Assembly: GCF_032854445.1 (NCBI RefSeq)
Contig: NC_088296.1
Coordinates: 22,311,853 to 22,375,852 of the forward strand
Direction: 5' to 3'
Length of the DNA: 64,000 bases
Source: Liolophura sinensis
Taxonomy: Eukaryota; Mollusca; Polyplacophora; Chitonida; Chitonidae
Under the pieces are notes generated by a model. It was given only the letters and a program-made list of their open reading frames with translations. It did no database searches and was not told the DNA's origin. The first letter of the stretch is position 1; every line of letters begins with the position of its first letter. Of the stretch, positions 40,201 to 50,598 are shown one piece after another. Made by a program: the position numbers and the translations under genes.

Positions 40201-43200
40201 CGTGTTGGTCTGCACAAACAGAGTGGCTGAATCTACAAATCATGTCGTTACTGACAAACTTAAAAGTGGTCTTCACACGTGTTGGTCTGCACAAACAGAG
40301 TGGCTGAATCTACAAATCATGTCGTTACTGACAAACTTAAAAGTGGTCTTCACACGTGTTGGTCTGCACAAACAGAGTGGCTGAATCTACAAATCATGTC
40401 GTTACTGACAAACTTAAAAAGTGGTCTTCACATGTGTTGTTCTGCACAAACAGAGTGGCTGAATCTACAAATCATGTCGGTACTGACAAACTTAAAAAGT
40501 GGTCTTCACACGTGTTGTTCTGCACAAACAGAGTGGCTGAATCTACAAATCATGTCGGTACTGACAAACTTAAAAGTGGTCTTCACATGTGTTGTTCTGC
40601 ACAGAGTGGCTGAATCTACAAATCATGTCGGTACTGACAAACTTAAAAAGTGGTCTTCACATGTGTTGTTCTGCACAAACAGAGTGGCTGAATCTACAAA
40701 TCATGTCGGTACTGACAAACTTAAAAGTGGTCTTCACACATGTTGGTCTGCACAAACAGAGTGGCTGAATCTACAAATCATGTGGTTACTGACAAACTTA
40801 AAAGTGGTCTTCACACGTGTTGGTCTGCACAAACAGAGTGGCTGAATCTACAAATCATGTTGTTACTGACAAACTTAAAAAGTGGTCTTCACATGTGTTG
40901 GTCTGCACAAACAGAGTGGCTGAATCTACAAATCATGTCGTTACTGACAAACTTAAAAGTGGTCTTCACACGTGTTGGTCTGCACAAACAGAGTGGTTGA
41001 ATCCACAAATCATGTTGTTACTGACAAACTTAAAAAGTGGTCTTCACACATGTTGGTCTGCACAAACAGAGTGGCTGAATCCACAAATCATGTCGGTACT
41101 GACAAACTTAAAAGTGGTCTTCACACATGTTGGTCTGCACAAACAGAGTGGCTGAATCTACAAATCATGTCGGTACTGACAAACTTAAAAGTGGTCTTCA
41201 CACATGTTGGTCTGCACAAACAGAGTGGCTGAATCTACAAATCATGTCGGTACTGACAAACTTAAAAGTGGTCTTCACACGTGTTGTTCTGCACAGAGTG
41301 GCTGAATCTACAAATCATGTGGTTAGTGACAAACTTAAAAGTGGTCTTCACACGTGTTGGTCTGCACAGAGTGGCTTAATCTACAAATCCATGTCTAGGG
41401 CCAGGTTTGAACCCGCTCCTCTTGTGTCTTAGTGATTGCAAAGTAAATCTCTGAAACCACTAGATAACTGCCTGCTCCCTAAAGTATTCTGATACAAAAT
41501 ATATAACACTATAATAATAAATTTTATTTAAGTACAGTCCTTTCAACGAAAGGCGAGCAATCGCTCCCGCTTGCAAACACCCAAAAAGGCGACTGATTAA
41601 TCGTTAGCAAATAGAACTCCACAGCAAATCTTTATTGCCATTAAAATGTCTCCTGCATGTTTGTCTCAGCAATTGTTGTGATTTCGAAAACGAAAGTGCT
41701 GTGTCATAGGCTCAGTGTTGTCATGCGATGTCATCGGGAAACAGTTTCCTAGCGAGCCATGTGAAGAGTGCTTTGATTGGCCATGCATCTGTGAAGAGTG
41801 CTTTGATTGGCCATGTATCTGTGAAGCGTGCTTTAATTCGCCAAGCATCTGTGAAGCGTGCTTTGATTGGCCATGCATCTGTGAAGCGTGCTTTGATTGG
41901 CTATGCATCTGTGAAGCGTGCTTTGATTGGCCATGCATCTGTGAAGAGTGCTTTGATTGGCCATGCATCTGTGAAGCGTGCTTTGATTGGCCATGCATCT
42001 GTGAAGCGTGCTTTGATTGGCCATGCATCTGTGAAGAGTGCTTTGATTGGCCATGCATCTGTGAAGCGTGCTTTGATTGGCCATGCATCTGTGAAGCGTG
42101 CTTTGATTGGCCATGCATCTGTGAAGCGTGCTTTGATTGGCCATGCATCTGTGAAGCGTGCTTTGATTGGCCATGCATCTGTGAAGCGTGCTTTGATTGG
42201 CCATGCATCTGTGAAGCGTGCTTTGATTGGCCATGCATCTGTGAAGCGTGCTTTGATTGGCCATGCATCTGTGAAGAGTGCTTTGATTGGCCATGCATCT
42301 GTGAAGCGTGCTTTGATTGGCCATGCATCTGTGAAGCGTGCTTTGATTGGCCATGCATCTGTGAAGCGTGCTTTGATTGGCCATGCATCTGTGAAGCGTG
42401 CTTTGATTGGCCATGCATCTGTGAAGCGTGCTTTGATTGGCCATGCATCTGTGAAGCGTGCTTTGATTGGCCATGCATCTGTGAAGCGTGCTTTGACTGG
42501 CCATGCATCTGTGAAGCGTGCTTTGATTGGCCATGCATCTGTGAAGCGTGCTTTGATTGGCCATGCATCTGTGAAGAGTGCTTTGATTGGCCATGCATCT
42601 GTGAAGAGTGCTTTGATTGGCCATGCATCTGTGAAGCGTGCTTTGATTGGCCATGCATCTGTGAAGCGTGCTTTGATTGGCCATGCATCTGTGAAGCGTG
42701 CTTTGATTGGCCATGCATCTGTGAAGGGTGCTTTGATTGGCCATGCATCTGTGAAGAGTGCTTTGATTGGCCATGCATCTGTGAAGAGTGCTTTGATTGG
42801 CCATGCATCTGTGAAGCGTGCTTTGATTGGCCATGCATCTGTGAAGCGTGCTTTGATTGGCCATACATCTGTGAAGCGTGCTTTGATTGGCCATACATCT
42901 GTGAAGCGTGCTTTGATTGGCCATACATCTGTGAAGCATGCTTTGATTGGCCATGCATCTGTGAAGAGTGCTTTGATTGGCCATGCATCTGTGAAGCGTG
43001 TTTTGATTGGCCATGCATCTGTGAAGAGTGCTTTGATTGGCCATGCATCTGTGAGGCGTGCTTTGATTGGCCATGCATCTGTGAACCGTGCTTTGATTGG
43101 CCATGCATCTGTTTGGAATTGTGCGAACAATGCTGCAGAATCAGTCCTGTATACGTGACGTCAGAAAACACGGGATCTGAAGGTCACGTCATACAAGTTG

Positions 43201-44910
43201 TAACAATAAATAAGTTTGATTCTGAGTTGGTACATCACAGAAATGCTGCTCACAGCACAGATCAAAGTCAGTGAGCGAGCGCTTGGCGTTTAACGTCGTA
43301 CTTAACAATTTTTCAGAAGGATTTCCATCTCTCTTTTATCTAGTGCTGCTTCACTGAGACGCCTTACCGAAGGCAAGTAAGCCGCCCCACCTGAGCCATG
43401 ATACTGATACAGGTCAACCAGTCATTGGACTATCCCCTTCATGCTAAACGCCAAGCCAGCAAGTTACACCTTCCTCTTTTAAGGTCTTAGGTGTGACTCA
43501 ACCCAGGACTGACCCTGGATCTACTTGATCTGTGCTATAGGGGCCAGTGGCAGATCAAAGCGAATTTGCTCAGTAAATTTGAAATCTTCAAACACTTAAC
43601 ATGTAGCCAACTCCTTACCTAAAATGAGCTATAGTTCTCCCAATGCGATATTAGAGGGGCAATTTGTAAGGGAGCTATAGCTCAGACAACTAAATTTAGG
43701 GGAGCTTTTGGCCACTAGTCCAAATTCTGCTCCTAGAGAGAACTGAAATACTCCATGCCTTGTTATTCTGAACTAGAGACCTCTTCATAATTAGACGGCT
43801 TAATGGAAAGCTTAATTCCAAAGATAGTCTACCTTTAATGTGTTTATTTATTTCATGGGTGCTTTATGCCGTACTCGAGAATATTTCACTTATGTGATCA
43901 GCATTATGGTGGGAAGAAACCAGGCAGAGCAGGGAGGATATCCATGATCATCCCCAGGTTGCTGGCAGACCTTACTACATACAGCTGGAGAGGAAGCCAT
44001 AATGAGCTGGACCTGAACCCACAGCCACCACATTGGTGAGAGGCTCCTGGGTCATTGTGCCACCCTAGCATGCTTTCCACTGGGGCCACCTGTCGACCTT
44101 TAACAACCATGACAAAGACCAAAACAAAATATATGAAGATATATCTTACCACCAACATCAATGAAATGTTTTACTGCCAGTCCAGATCTTGGAGCTGTGA
44201 AAAACGGACATACAGAATAAATTAACAATTTAAAGACAAATATCATTTCATGGAAGGGGTGCCAAGAGTGTCTTTCTCCCTGCAAAAAATTACATTCAGA
44301 ATTACACCTAAAATTCTTTTTTTTTTTTTCACTTCCAAATAGAACTATTATGAAAGACCAGAGTTCAAAAAAGCATCAGCCTAATTCTGGACAAAATTGG
44401 CAACAAGTTACCTAACCATTCATATATTCATACACCTAAAGTTGCTTTCAAATGATACATTTCACATGATTGTGATTGATTCATCCACTGATTCATCTGG
44501 GCCAGTTAAGTGGGGTTTTTGTGAAATTTCATCCGCCTCCCATCAGAAAGATAGGGCCACTCACGGGTTAATAATTGGTACAGGATATGACTACCCTCAT
44601 AATTAACAATGAAACCATTTTAATGTGACTAACCATTTTGTCCTGAACCAACTTAACAATTATAACCGGGCTTGTCATGCTCTGAAGATTTGAGAATAAT
44701 AAAATAATTTCCACGAACCTACACGGCCGTAGCAGCCCTCTGGCACAGCGATTTGAATATCTGTTGGCACCATTTGCTTCCCCTTTGCTGGAACCACAGT
44801 GTCTTCGGCACTGAAAGCATAGAGCACTGCATATGAATTTCATTTATCTCATATATACATACATACATCCATACATATAATATATACACATACATCCATA
44901 CATATAATAT

Positions 44911-44985
<75 letters not shown>

Positions 44986-45078
44986 GATATATATATATAT
45001 ACATACATACATACATACATACATACATACACACAGACATATATATATACACATATATATACACATATATATACACAT

Positions 45079-45110
<32 letters not shown>

Positions 45111-46437
45111 GTACACATATATACATACTTACATATATACATACGTACATATATATACATACATAAACAGAAAGAATAAAGCAACCGTTGTTTGTACATG
45201 TACCTCAGCAGGTCTCGTAGGACTCTTCATTATTAATTTTAGTTATTTCACTGGGGTTTTACATCCTGTATGTGTGTATACATAATATCTGAATGAGCTG
45301 AGTTGGCATTTTAGGAATCATGTGATTTCACACAGGTTGAGTGAGTGAAGGAGTGCTTGGGGTTTAACATCGTACTTAATTTTTCAGTCATATGACGACG
45401 AGGGAATCCTTAGGGTGCATGTAATGTGCCTCCTTGTTGCAGGACGGATTTCCATCGCTCTTTTAGCTTGTACTGCTTCACTGAGGAAGGCAAGTAAGTT
45501 GCCCCGCCCAAGCGATTATACTGATATGAGTCAACCAGTCGTTGCACTATCCCCTTCATGCTGAACGCCAAGCGAGGTTACAATTTCCTCTTTTAAAGCC
45601 TTAGGCATGACTCGACCCAGGATTGACCCTGGATCTATCACTCCCGAAGCAGATGCTCTACCAACTGTGCTATCGGGGCCGGTCCACACATTTTGAAACA
45701 AAACAGGGTGTGGGCTCTCGCCAACTAACTAGGCTAAAAGGTATGATTTTATGGCAGCTACTAATGGCGCCGTTGGGTTGACGGACTGTGTACTCAGTGT
45801 AGCAAGTAAAATCTTGCCATTTAGCTGCGTTAGTTTGCAAGAGCCCTTTCCATGTCTCCTCCATATCTGTGTGAACTTGCGGACTCCTGAAGTGCTGACT
45901 TGGCTTATTCTTTTTGTATCGTTTGCACACAACGTCTAATTCATACAAAGCTGACAAACAAATTCAAACCTTGCTCTATTTCTCTTGCTTTATTTTTGAC
46001 TATGCAAACATGCACTTAAAAGCGTGGTCATTGGAACATGAAGTTCATTTTCATCGTGAGACTAACCTGGCGAAATTGACTACAAACGTTGCCTGTACAA
46101 CTACAACATCATGACGGCCATACCTGTACAGATCATATCCCGCCGCATATTTGGAACCCCTTGTTGGCGTGTAAGCGTTTTCGCTCAGCTTGGCGAATTC
46201 TAACACTACTTTGTCAGTCGACATGATCTTTTGTTTCTTTGCAGGTTGGACTTCCCCTATTTTTGTGTGTCCGTTCGTTGTTGAATCCACTGGTTCCATG
46301 GATATTTTGTTACAGATTGTTGATGTAAAATTGCGGGAAAGCGTGAAACTGTATTTGGCGGGAAGCGATTTCATTGGCTGGAGCCAACGGCAAATGGGTG
46401 ACCACAACCATCTACATGCGCAGAGCAGAGCATTCAT
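34176..46437 (-). CDS. DUT: dUTP diphosphatase (dUTPase), complete six-exon gene
   Basis: Hydrolyses dUTP to dUMP and pyrophosphate, keeping uracil out of DNA and supplying dUMP for thymidylate synthesis; the family is a homotrimer. Exons on the minus strand: 46124-46437, 44719-44810, 44150-44194, 39390-39464, 34864-34934 and 34176-34238. The total is 660 bp (219 residues plus stop) and all phases agree (2, 1, 1, 1, 0). All five trimeric dUTPase motifs are present: AAGYDLYS (98-105), PRSGLA (137-142), GVIDQDYRG (152-160, catalytic Asp and Tyr), KGDRIAQLI (178-186) and [10 protein letters not shown] (206-215). The first ~46 residues are rich in Arg/Ser/Lys with no acidic residue, like a mitochondrial presequence. 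A PAKKQK basic patch (65-70) resembles a nuclear signal. Alternative starts are Met1 (46437), Met22 (46374), Met47 (46299) and Met72 (46224). The weakest junction is the exon 2 donor (GTGTAG|GTTCGT), chosen because it alone restores the RVAPRSG reading. Confidence 0.96.
34537..34703 (-). mobile_element. SINE-A, 5'-truncated, 12-bp target duplication
   Basis: In DUT intron 5. Flanked by CGGGCAGAATAA at 34525-34536 and 34704-34715. It ends in the GGAAGCCAGC part of the body, so the head was never inserted. Confidence 0.93.
34864..34934 (-). CDS. DUT: DUT exon 5 with motif 4
   Basis: 71 bp, acceptor TTGATTATAG, donor TGTAAG|GTGAGT. It encodes [15 protein letters not shown] and CIPELKECK. Phase 1 in and 0 out. 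Only about 45 bp separate its acceptor from the 46-bp repeat array in intron 4. Confidence 0.94.
34979..37970. repeat. 46-bp minisatellite, about 64 units, in DUT intron 4
   Basis: The unit includes ATCAACATTCATAAACAATG followed by TACTCCCTTAAGTGAATAAG. From 35041 to 37939 there are exactly 63 periods; the few 1-bp indels cancel. Two main variants (CCCTTAAG...AAAACC and CCCTTTAG...AACTCC) often alternate. Confidence 0.97.
38139..38500. mobile_element. Foldback element with ~85-bp arms
   Basis: The left arm (about 38139-38226, containing CAGTCCTACTGTGTCAGGTG) pairs with the right arm (about 38413-38500, containing GTCACATGATACAGTTGGGC). The spacer is about 190 bp. One arm and spacer recur at about 2400-2608. 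DUT intron 4. Confidence 0.68.
39068..39297 (-). mobile_element. SINE-A, old copy
   Basis: In DUT intron 4 beside exon 4. The head (GAGCTGGACTTGAACTCTCA, CACTAGGCCACAGAGGCTCCC) is clearer than the decayed body. Confidence 0.8.
39390..39464 (-). CDS. DUT: DUT exon 4 with motif 3 (catalytic Asp)
   Basis: 75 bp, acceptor TTTGGTTTCAG, donor TTCAAAG|GTGAGT. It encodes [18 protein letters not shown] and FGSEDFK, holding the catalytic Asp155 and uracil-pocket Tyr158. It lies about 75 bp from the 77-bp repeat array in intron 3. Confidence 0.95.
39541..41394. repeat. 77-bp minisatellite, about 20 units, in DUT intron 3
   Basis: The core is GTTGGTCTGCACAAACAGAG then TGGCTGAATCTACAAATCAT. Units with one extra A (78 bp) or lacking AAAC (73 bp) occur. 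The period is not a multiple of three, so the ORFs crossing it shift frame and are not coding. It is interrupted by a SINE-A at 39840-40106. Confidence 0.97.
39840..40106 (+). mobile_element. SINE-A, full-length reference copy with 13-bp target duplication
   Basis: A 267-bp insert in the 77-bp array, flanked by TAAAAGTGGTCTT at 39827-39839 and 40107-40119. The tRNA-like head has an A box TGGCTCAGTCGG (39850-39861) and a B box GTTCAAGTCC (39920-39929). The A-to-B distance of about 60 bp suggests a type II tRNA (Ser/Leu-like) ancestor. The body contains TTTCCCCCGGGCTGTGCCCG and CCACCATAATGCTGGCCG; the tail is GAGTACGGCGTAAAACACC plus AAATAAATAAATAA. It is the youngest-looking copy here. Confidence 0.95.
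41757..43112. repeat. 30-bp minisatellite, 45 units, in DUT intron 3
   Basis: The unit is TGTGAAGCGTGCTTTGATTG followed by GCCATGCATC, with almost no length change. Most variation is at one site (AAGCGTG versus AAGAGTG). Because 30 is divisible by three and the unit carries a stop in only one of six frames, 400-520-codon frames appear on both strands; these are artefacts. Confidence 0.98.
43268..43555 (-). mobile_element. SINE-B with internal deletion, in DUT intron 3
   Basis: Follows the 30-bp array by about 150 bp. The CATATGACGACG block and part of the body are missing; the head reads CTGTGCTATAGGGGCC. Confidence 0.85.
43839..44092 (-). mobile_element. SINE-A, near full length, diverged
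   Basis: In DUT intron 3, ending about 57 bp from exon 3. Tail, body and tRNA-like head (TGGACCTGAACCC, GGTGAGAGGCTCCTGG) are all recognisable. Confidence 0.88.
44150..44194 (-). CDS. DUT: DUT exon 3, 45-bp exon with motif 2
   Basis: A very short exon, acceptor TTTTTCACAG, donor GTTGGTG|GTAAGA. It encodes [15 protein letters not shown], i.e. the Arg-Ser-Gly loop that binds phosphate in trimeric dUTPases. Phase 1 in and out. Confidence 0.94.
44719..44810 (-). CDS. DUT: DUT exon 2
   Basis: 92 bp after the acceptor ATGCTTTCAG. It encodes [19 protein letters not shown], then the [12 protein letters not shown] strand leading into motif 2. The donor is read as GTAG|GTTCGT; the alternatives (GTGTAG, GTAGGT) would shift the frame or lose the conserved Val-Ala. 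Confidence 0.92.
44846..45172. repeat. Compound (CATA)n, (CA)n, (TA)n microsatellite in DUT intron 1
   Basis: Runs of ACAT/ATAC, AC and AT. On the DUT sense strand this reads GT/TA/GTAT repeats, starting about 36 bp upstream of the exon 2 acceptor. The Tyr/Cys/Val-rich ORFs over it are artefacts. Confidence 0.95.
45340..45683 (-). mobile_element. SINE-B, full length, in DUT intron 1
   Basis: (GAGT)n tail, GTTTAACATCGTACTTAAT, body, and head ending GTGCTATCGGGGCCGG. Good reference copy of the family. Confidence 0.88.
46124..46437 (-). CDS. DUT: DUT exon 1: targeting region and motif 1
   Basis: 314 bp, donor CTGTACAG|GTATGG, phase 2. It encodes a basic, Ser/Arg-rich leader, the PAKKQK patch, and the domain start [17 protein letters not shown] leading into motif 1. 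Starting at Met47 gives a 173-residue protein, near the size of nuclear dUTPases; Met1 or Met22 would add a mitochondrial-type presequence. Confidence 0.93.
46333..46377 (-). promoter_or_regulatory. DUT: E2F-like pair and CCAAT box at the DUT 5' end
   Basis: Two E2F-type cores lie inside the presequence codons: TTTGGCGGGAA on the plus strand at 46354-46364, and GCGGGAAA at 46333-46340. A CCAAT box (ATTGG on plus) sits at 46373-46377. All are 35-80 bp upstream of Met47 in the direction of transcription, a typical proximal-promoter distance. dUTPase genes are known to be S-phase regulated; use of these sites here is inferred. Confidence 0.5.
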
Positions 46438-46925
46438 CCCACAGTGTCTGATTTTGCTCTGATGAAATTAACCTGTCATTTTGAGTCGGCAATCCTAGTA
46501 TGCAGCACTTGGACATTCGCGTGCTTAAGCTCCCCTTTTAAATTCGGCATGGGCGACACAAAGACTTGAAATCCAACCGTGCTCGGCAGCTAAAACTCTT
46601 CCGCACTTCTGGGAAACGCGGTAAGATCAGGGGGAGATAACGCGCGAGTCAGGTCATGCATTACGGAATAGTCTCCCTTGTTCCTAGGTAAATGTTAACA
46701 TGTATCAAAGCGTGACATTGGATTTAAAGTGTCGAATTTGCTCAATTCTTTAAATTACAAATTTTAGTAGTCCGAGATTACTTTGACTTTATGTTTGGCA
46801 AAATATTGCTCAGTCAGTCAAAAAAAAACCCTAAAAAGAACGTCTGGGACAGTTTAAGTCTGTTTACAACCCTTTTTCTAAACAGCTCGGGTTATACAGT
46901 ATTATTTGTTGTGTTTTCTTTTGAT

Positions 46926-47051
46926 CCCGCGGATAGTCGTGGGTTTCCCCTGGGCTCTGTCCGGTTTCCTCCCACCATAATGCTGGCCGCCGTCGTATAA
47001 GTGAAATATTCTTGAGTACGGCGTAAAACACCAATCAAATAAATGAATGAA
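46926..47051 (+). mobile_element. SINE-A, 5'-truncated, 10-bp target duplication
   Basis: Flanked by TTCTTTTGAT at 46916-46925 and 47052-47061. Body from GCGGATAGTCGTGGG to the AAATGAATGAA tail, about 0.5 kb upstream of the DUT start. Confidence 0.92.
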
Positions 47052-48663
47052 TTCTTTTGATTCCCACTGCGATTCCGTCAATCTGTTCTTGATAACATTG
47101 ATGGTATTAAAATGACATTAGCAACATTAGGCCTACATATAGTTGCTGGCTCTTCCTAGCTGTCGTCCATTGAAAAAAAAGAAATGTGGAATTCGGATGT
47201 GGCGTCACGCTATCTGAAATTGTAGTAATGATTTGATACAGAGGAATATTAGTACGATTACGTACATCAAACCTGAGCAGGAATTTGAAATTAATTTTTT
47301 TTTGTAGTGAGTGCAAAATTACAAACTGTCTTTGGCTTTGGTTTGGTCCTGTCTATGGTATCTTTGAGAAGAGCCGCTAAATGTGAGGCCAATTTAACTT
47401 ATAGCTGTCTGCAGAGGAAAGGTAGAACATAGGGGCACAACTTTTGTGAACTTTCGGTTGTCCACAAAGGATAGAAGTCCGACTTACACCCGGCCTTAAC
47501 TGGTCTTATAGATCTTTGTCCAGGGCATGATGTTTTCTCAAATTGTACAGTACGTTCTGTACATTTTCTTCTCTCGAGACTACGTTGTTAGCATCTATCT
47601 TAATGAATTTATTACAATCACCTAGAATGCAGTTCAATTTTCTGACAGTTTCTACCATATAAATAGCATTCCACTGCCTTTGTCAGGTTTAATTGGCACC
47701 GTAGGCTTGTCAGTACGTTCAAAGTCCAGATTTCTTCATTTTCTGTAGATCACACGTTAGTTTTCCATCCAGAAAACACTGTTGATAAACTTCTCGTCAG
47801 TTGATATCAGTTTGGGTTTTATTCTCACTTTTGTATTATCAGTTTTAACCAATCATTATCCAGTTATTTCTACAACCTAAGGACGTACCTGTTTTCGCTT
47901 ACGTCACCCAAACCCAATTTTGTCTTTTAAGCCTAGGACCGTGGGGTACTCATGATGCTGCATCGTGTTTCCAGTTGGTCTAACATGGCGCACCAGTATC
48001 CCCCACCCCAAATTTATCTTTAAGAACATCTCTAATGTAACCACCGCCATGAAACCATCTTGCATGTAAGTATGTAATCAGCATTATCTTACCCGACAGT
48101 CACTTCAGCTCATTACATTCGATTGTCTATCAAAACAGTCTAAGATAAGACAACACCAGACCAAATGAATACATGCATTGATAAATTATCCCATAGAAAG
48201 TTTAAAAAGCATAACGTTTTATTATTGCGATGCTGCTCAACCGAGATAATGCAGTTCAAAGAAAGTCAAATCGCACAAATGGATACCGGTAATGAAAAGT
48301 GCCGACATGTTATAAGTTTTTTGTAACCCGAGGACGTAGCATTTTTCGGAAAGGTCACCCGAACCCTACCTGTTGTGCCTTTTAACCATACGTGTGTAGA
48401 GTGATGCTACATCGTGTTTCCGGTTGCCCTTACATGGCGCAGTGGATGACCTCGAAACAATTCTTGAATAGAAGTTGATTTATAGAGTTAAGTACCTGTT
48501 GAGGTTGCTGTTACTGTCATTTTTTTTATTTTTGATATGTGAATCACCTGGCATTTACAACCCTTGATGTACAAATTTACCAAGGACATCGGAACAAAAT
48601 GGCTGTGGCCGTTTAGGTTTGTTTCTACTCGTGTTATTTGTTGTGTTTTCTTGAAATGGTATA

Positions 48664-48968
48664 TATGTATGCTTTGGGTTTAACGTCGTAGGCCCTCATA
48701 ACAATTTGTAATCATATGACGAGGAGGAATTGTTAGGTGCGTCTTCTTGTGGCAGGGTGAGTCCATGCCGCCAAAGTGCTGCCGCCACTGAAGTATCATG
48801 CTGAAAACACCAGACATGACACCCCAACCCAGTCACATTATGCTGTTTCTTTGCTTTAACCTCTTATTGTTAAGCGCCAGGTGTGCCAACAACAAGTGCC
48901 ATTTTTAAAATCATTGATATGACCAGACCTGGGTTTGATACCGGTCTTAAATGGTCGATGGGCACTAC
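48664..48968 (-). mobile_element. SINE-C copy
   Basis: Tail GGGTTTAACGTCGTAGG...CATATGACGAGGAGG, body CCGCCAAAGTGCTGCCGCCA and GACACCCCAACCCAGTCACA, head CCAGACCTGGGTTTGATACC. It shares the tail domain with SINE-B, with a different body. Confidence 0.8.
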
Positions 48969-50052
48969 AAACTGACGACATACACCTACCTTTTCCTGTT
49001 CAAATCTAGAATCCAATTTAATTACAATTTACCAACAACAACCACGCTGCATGCATGTTTTTGCCGTACTTCACTCTTGTGCCGACCTATATACAAATTT
49101 ATTTAAGCGTGTATATATATAGACTTTTGAACCAATAAAATTCTTCAAAGGCTTCATGAAACGCGGTACTTCTTGTAATCTTTAATTGTACGTCATGTCC
49201 TAACACGTAGGCGTTCAAATACCTTTCTCAACCTTGTATTTAGATGCAAATTGGTTTTAACTATAAGGCTACATCACCATGATATGTCTCCTATTTAAGA
49301 CAGTTGTACTGGTTGACTAGCGAATCAAGATCGTCGTTACAGTGTGTCTATTTTTCCCCATCATTATTTTACATATTAAAATCGCATAATAAATTTATAA
49401 AGGATAATTTTTTTCAAAGCCAAAAATAAAGGTGAATTATTTGCACTTGCTTACTGTAATGTTCTTATCACTGGTTTTTTTTGTTTTTTTTTGTTTTGTT
49501 TTTTGACGTGATCAGAACACTATCACACTTGTACAACTTCGACATCTGTACTTTGTGGCGGGATGACGTGTTCAGCATAGTCCCGGGCTAGATTTGCAAT
49601 CGTTGCGCAGAATGTTTACATTGAGAGAACTCTCCATTGTTGGAGGTAGATTTAAGTCTTAAAATTGAAAACAACAAGATGTGTTCACTGTTGATCGTCC
49701 CACTATCATATTTACGTGACAAGCACTGTATTATTGCAGACCGCATCTGAAACCAACGCAGTTTTGCTTTCAGATGTGCTGACAATCTACGGACTCTTAC
49801 CATTAATTTCAACTACGCTTGACTGGTACTTTTCAGTAGATATCTTAGTACATCTATGGTGAATAGACAGTTACAAGTAGGCCCCTACTGGTCACAAAAT
49901 TGCCAGAACTTTGTACTGTAAAATAACAGCACTAGTTTTCACCGTGTGTAACAAGAAGACACAGTCTCTGTACACACAGCTGATGGCACTTCATTGTCAT
50001 ATGACTGACAACTTGTTAGGAGTATCTACTTAAATAATAATAATACCGCCCC

Positions 50053-50516
50053 ATACTCCTTACAGTGCATGCGTCGCTCTCTACGCCCGCTTTACATCAC
50101 TGCCACCACTAGACAAACTAAAGCTTTAGAGCCTAGGCCACGCACGTAGCCATGTTTAGCCTTAGCTTCACCACTTGTGTCCTCGCCCTGAACTATTTAA
50201 TCAACATTCATCAATAAAATTGTTGTAGGTTTTGGTTGGGCGTATGTTGCACATTCTCTAGATGAAGAGAATGCATGTGTATAAAGGACAAATTGTTTGT
50301 GTTTTCTGATATCCTTTCCTGCCGCATCACCGTGACCCCAGTGACAAGGCCTCTGCACAAAGTTGGCTATTGGTGGCATTTGGCTGGTTACCTGCCCCTG
50401 GCGTCAGATGGCGCTAATCGCTTAAGCAAGTCGCGCAAAATACGTCAGACAACCAGATTATTGGTGGCATGTGATATAAAGCGAACGTAGAGAGCGACAC
50501 ATGCGCTTTAAGGTGT
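50053..50516. mobile_element. Terminal-inverted-repeat element, possible TA target
   Basis: Ends read CTCCTTACAGTGCATGCGTC and, on the complement, CACCTTAAAGCGCATGTGTC; both continue as GCTCTCTACG...CGCTTTA for about 50 bp in total. TA flanks each end, as with Tc1/mariner-type elements. No transposase is encoded, so it would be non-autonomous. Confidence 0.7.
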
Positions 50517-50598
50517 ATGAGGTGAAGTGCGTGAGCCCCGTTAGCTCATTTCCTTGGTCAGTCAAGCAGTTTGCTCAGTCCCATCCTCAGATAGGTAA

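Noticed and set aside
40279-41432. Overlapping frames of 86-188 codons containing TEWLNLQIM or [10 protein letters not shown]
   Set aside because: They come from the 77-bp array; the period is not divisible by three, so frames rotate between units.
41757-43112. CRISPR-like array
   Set aside because: Units are contiguous 30-bp repeats with no unique spacers, in an animal intron. The same applies to the 46-, 51-, 77- and 89-bp arrays.
41666-43274. Long frames of 409-519 codons on both strands (Cys-rich [30 protein letters not shown] and others)
   Set aside because: All read the same 30-bp repeat; a period divisible by three with a stop in only one of six frames makes them inevitable. The main variable site changes the amino acid in the frames checked, and the array lies in a DUT intron.
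44719-45199. Tyr/Cys/Val-rich minus-strand frames
   Set aside because: Translation of CA/TA/CATA microsatellite. The only real coding part is the 92-bp DUT exon 2 at one end, in a different reading.
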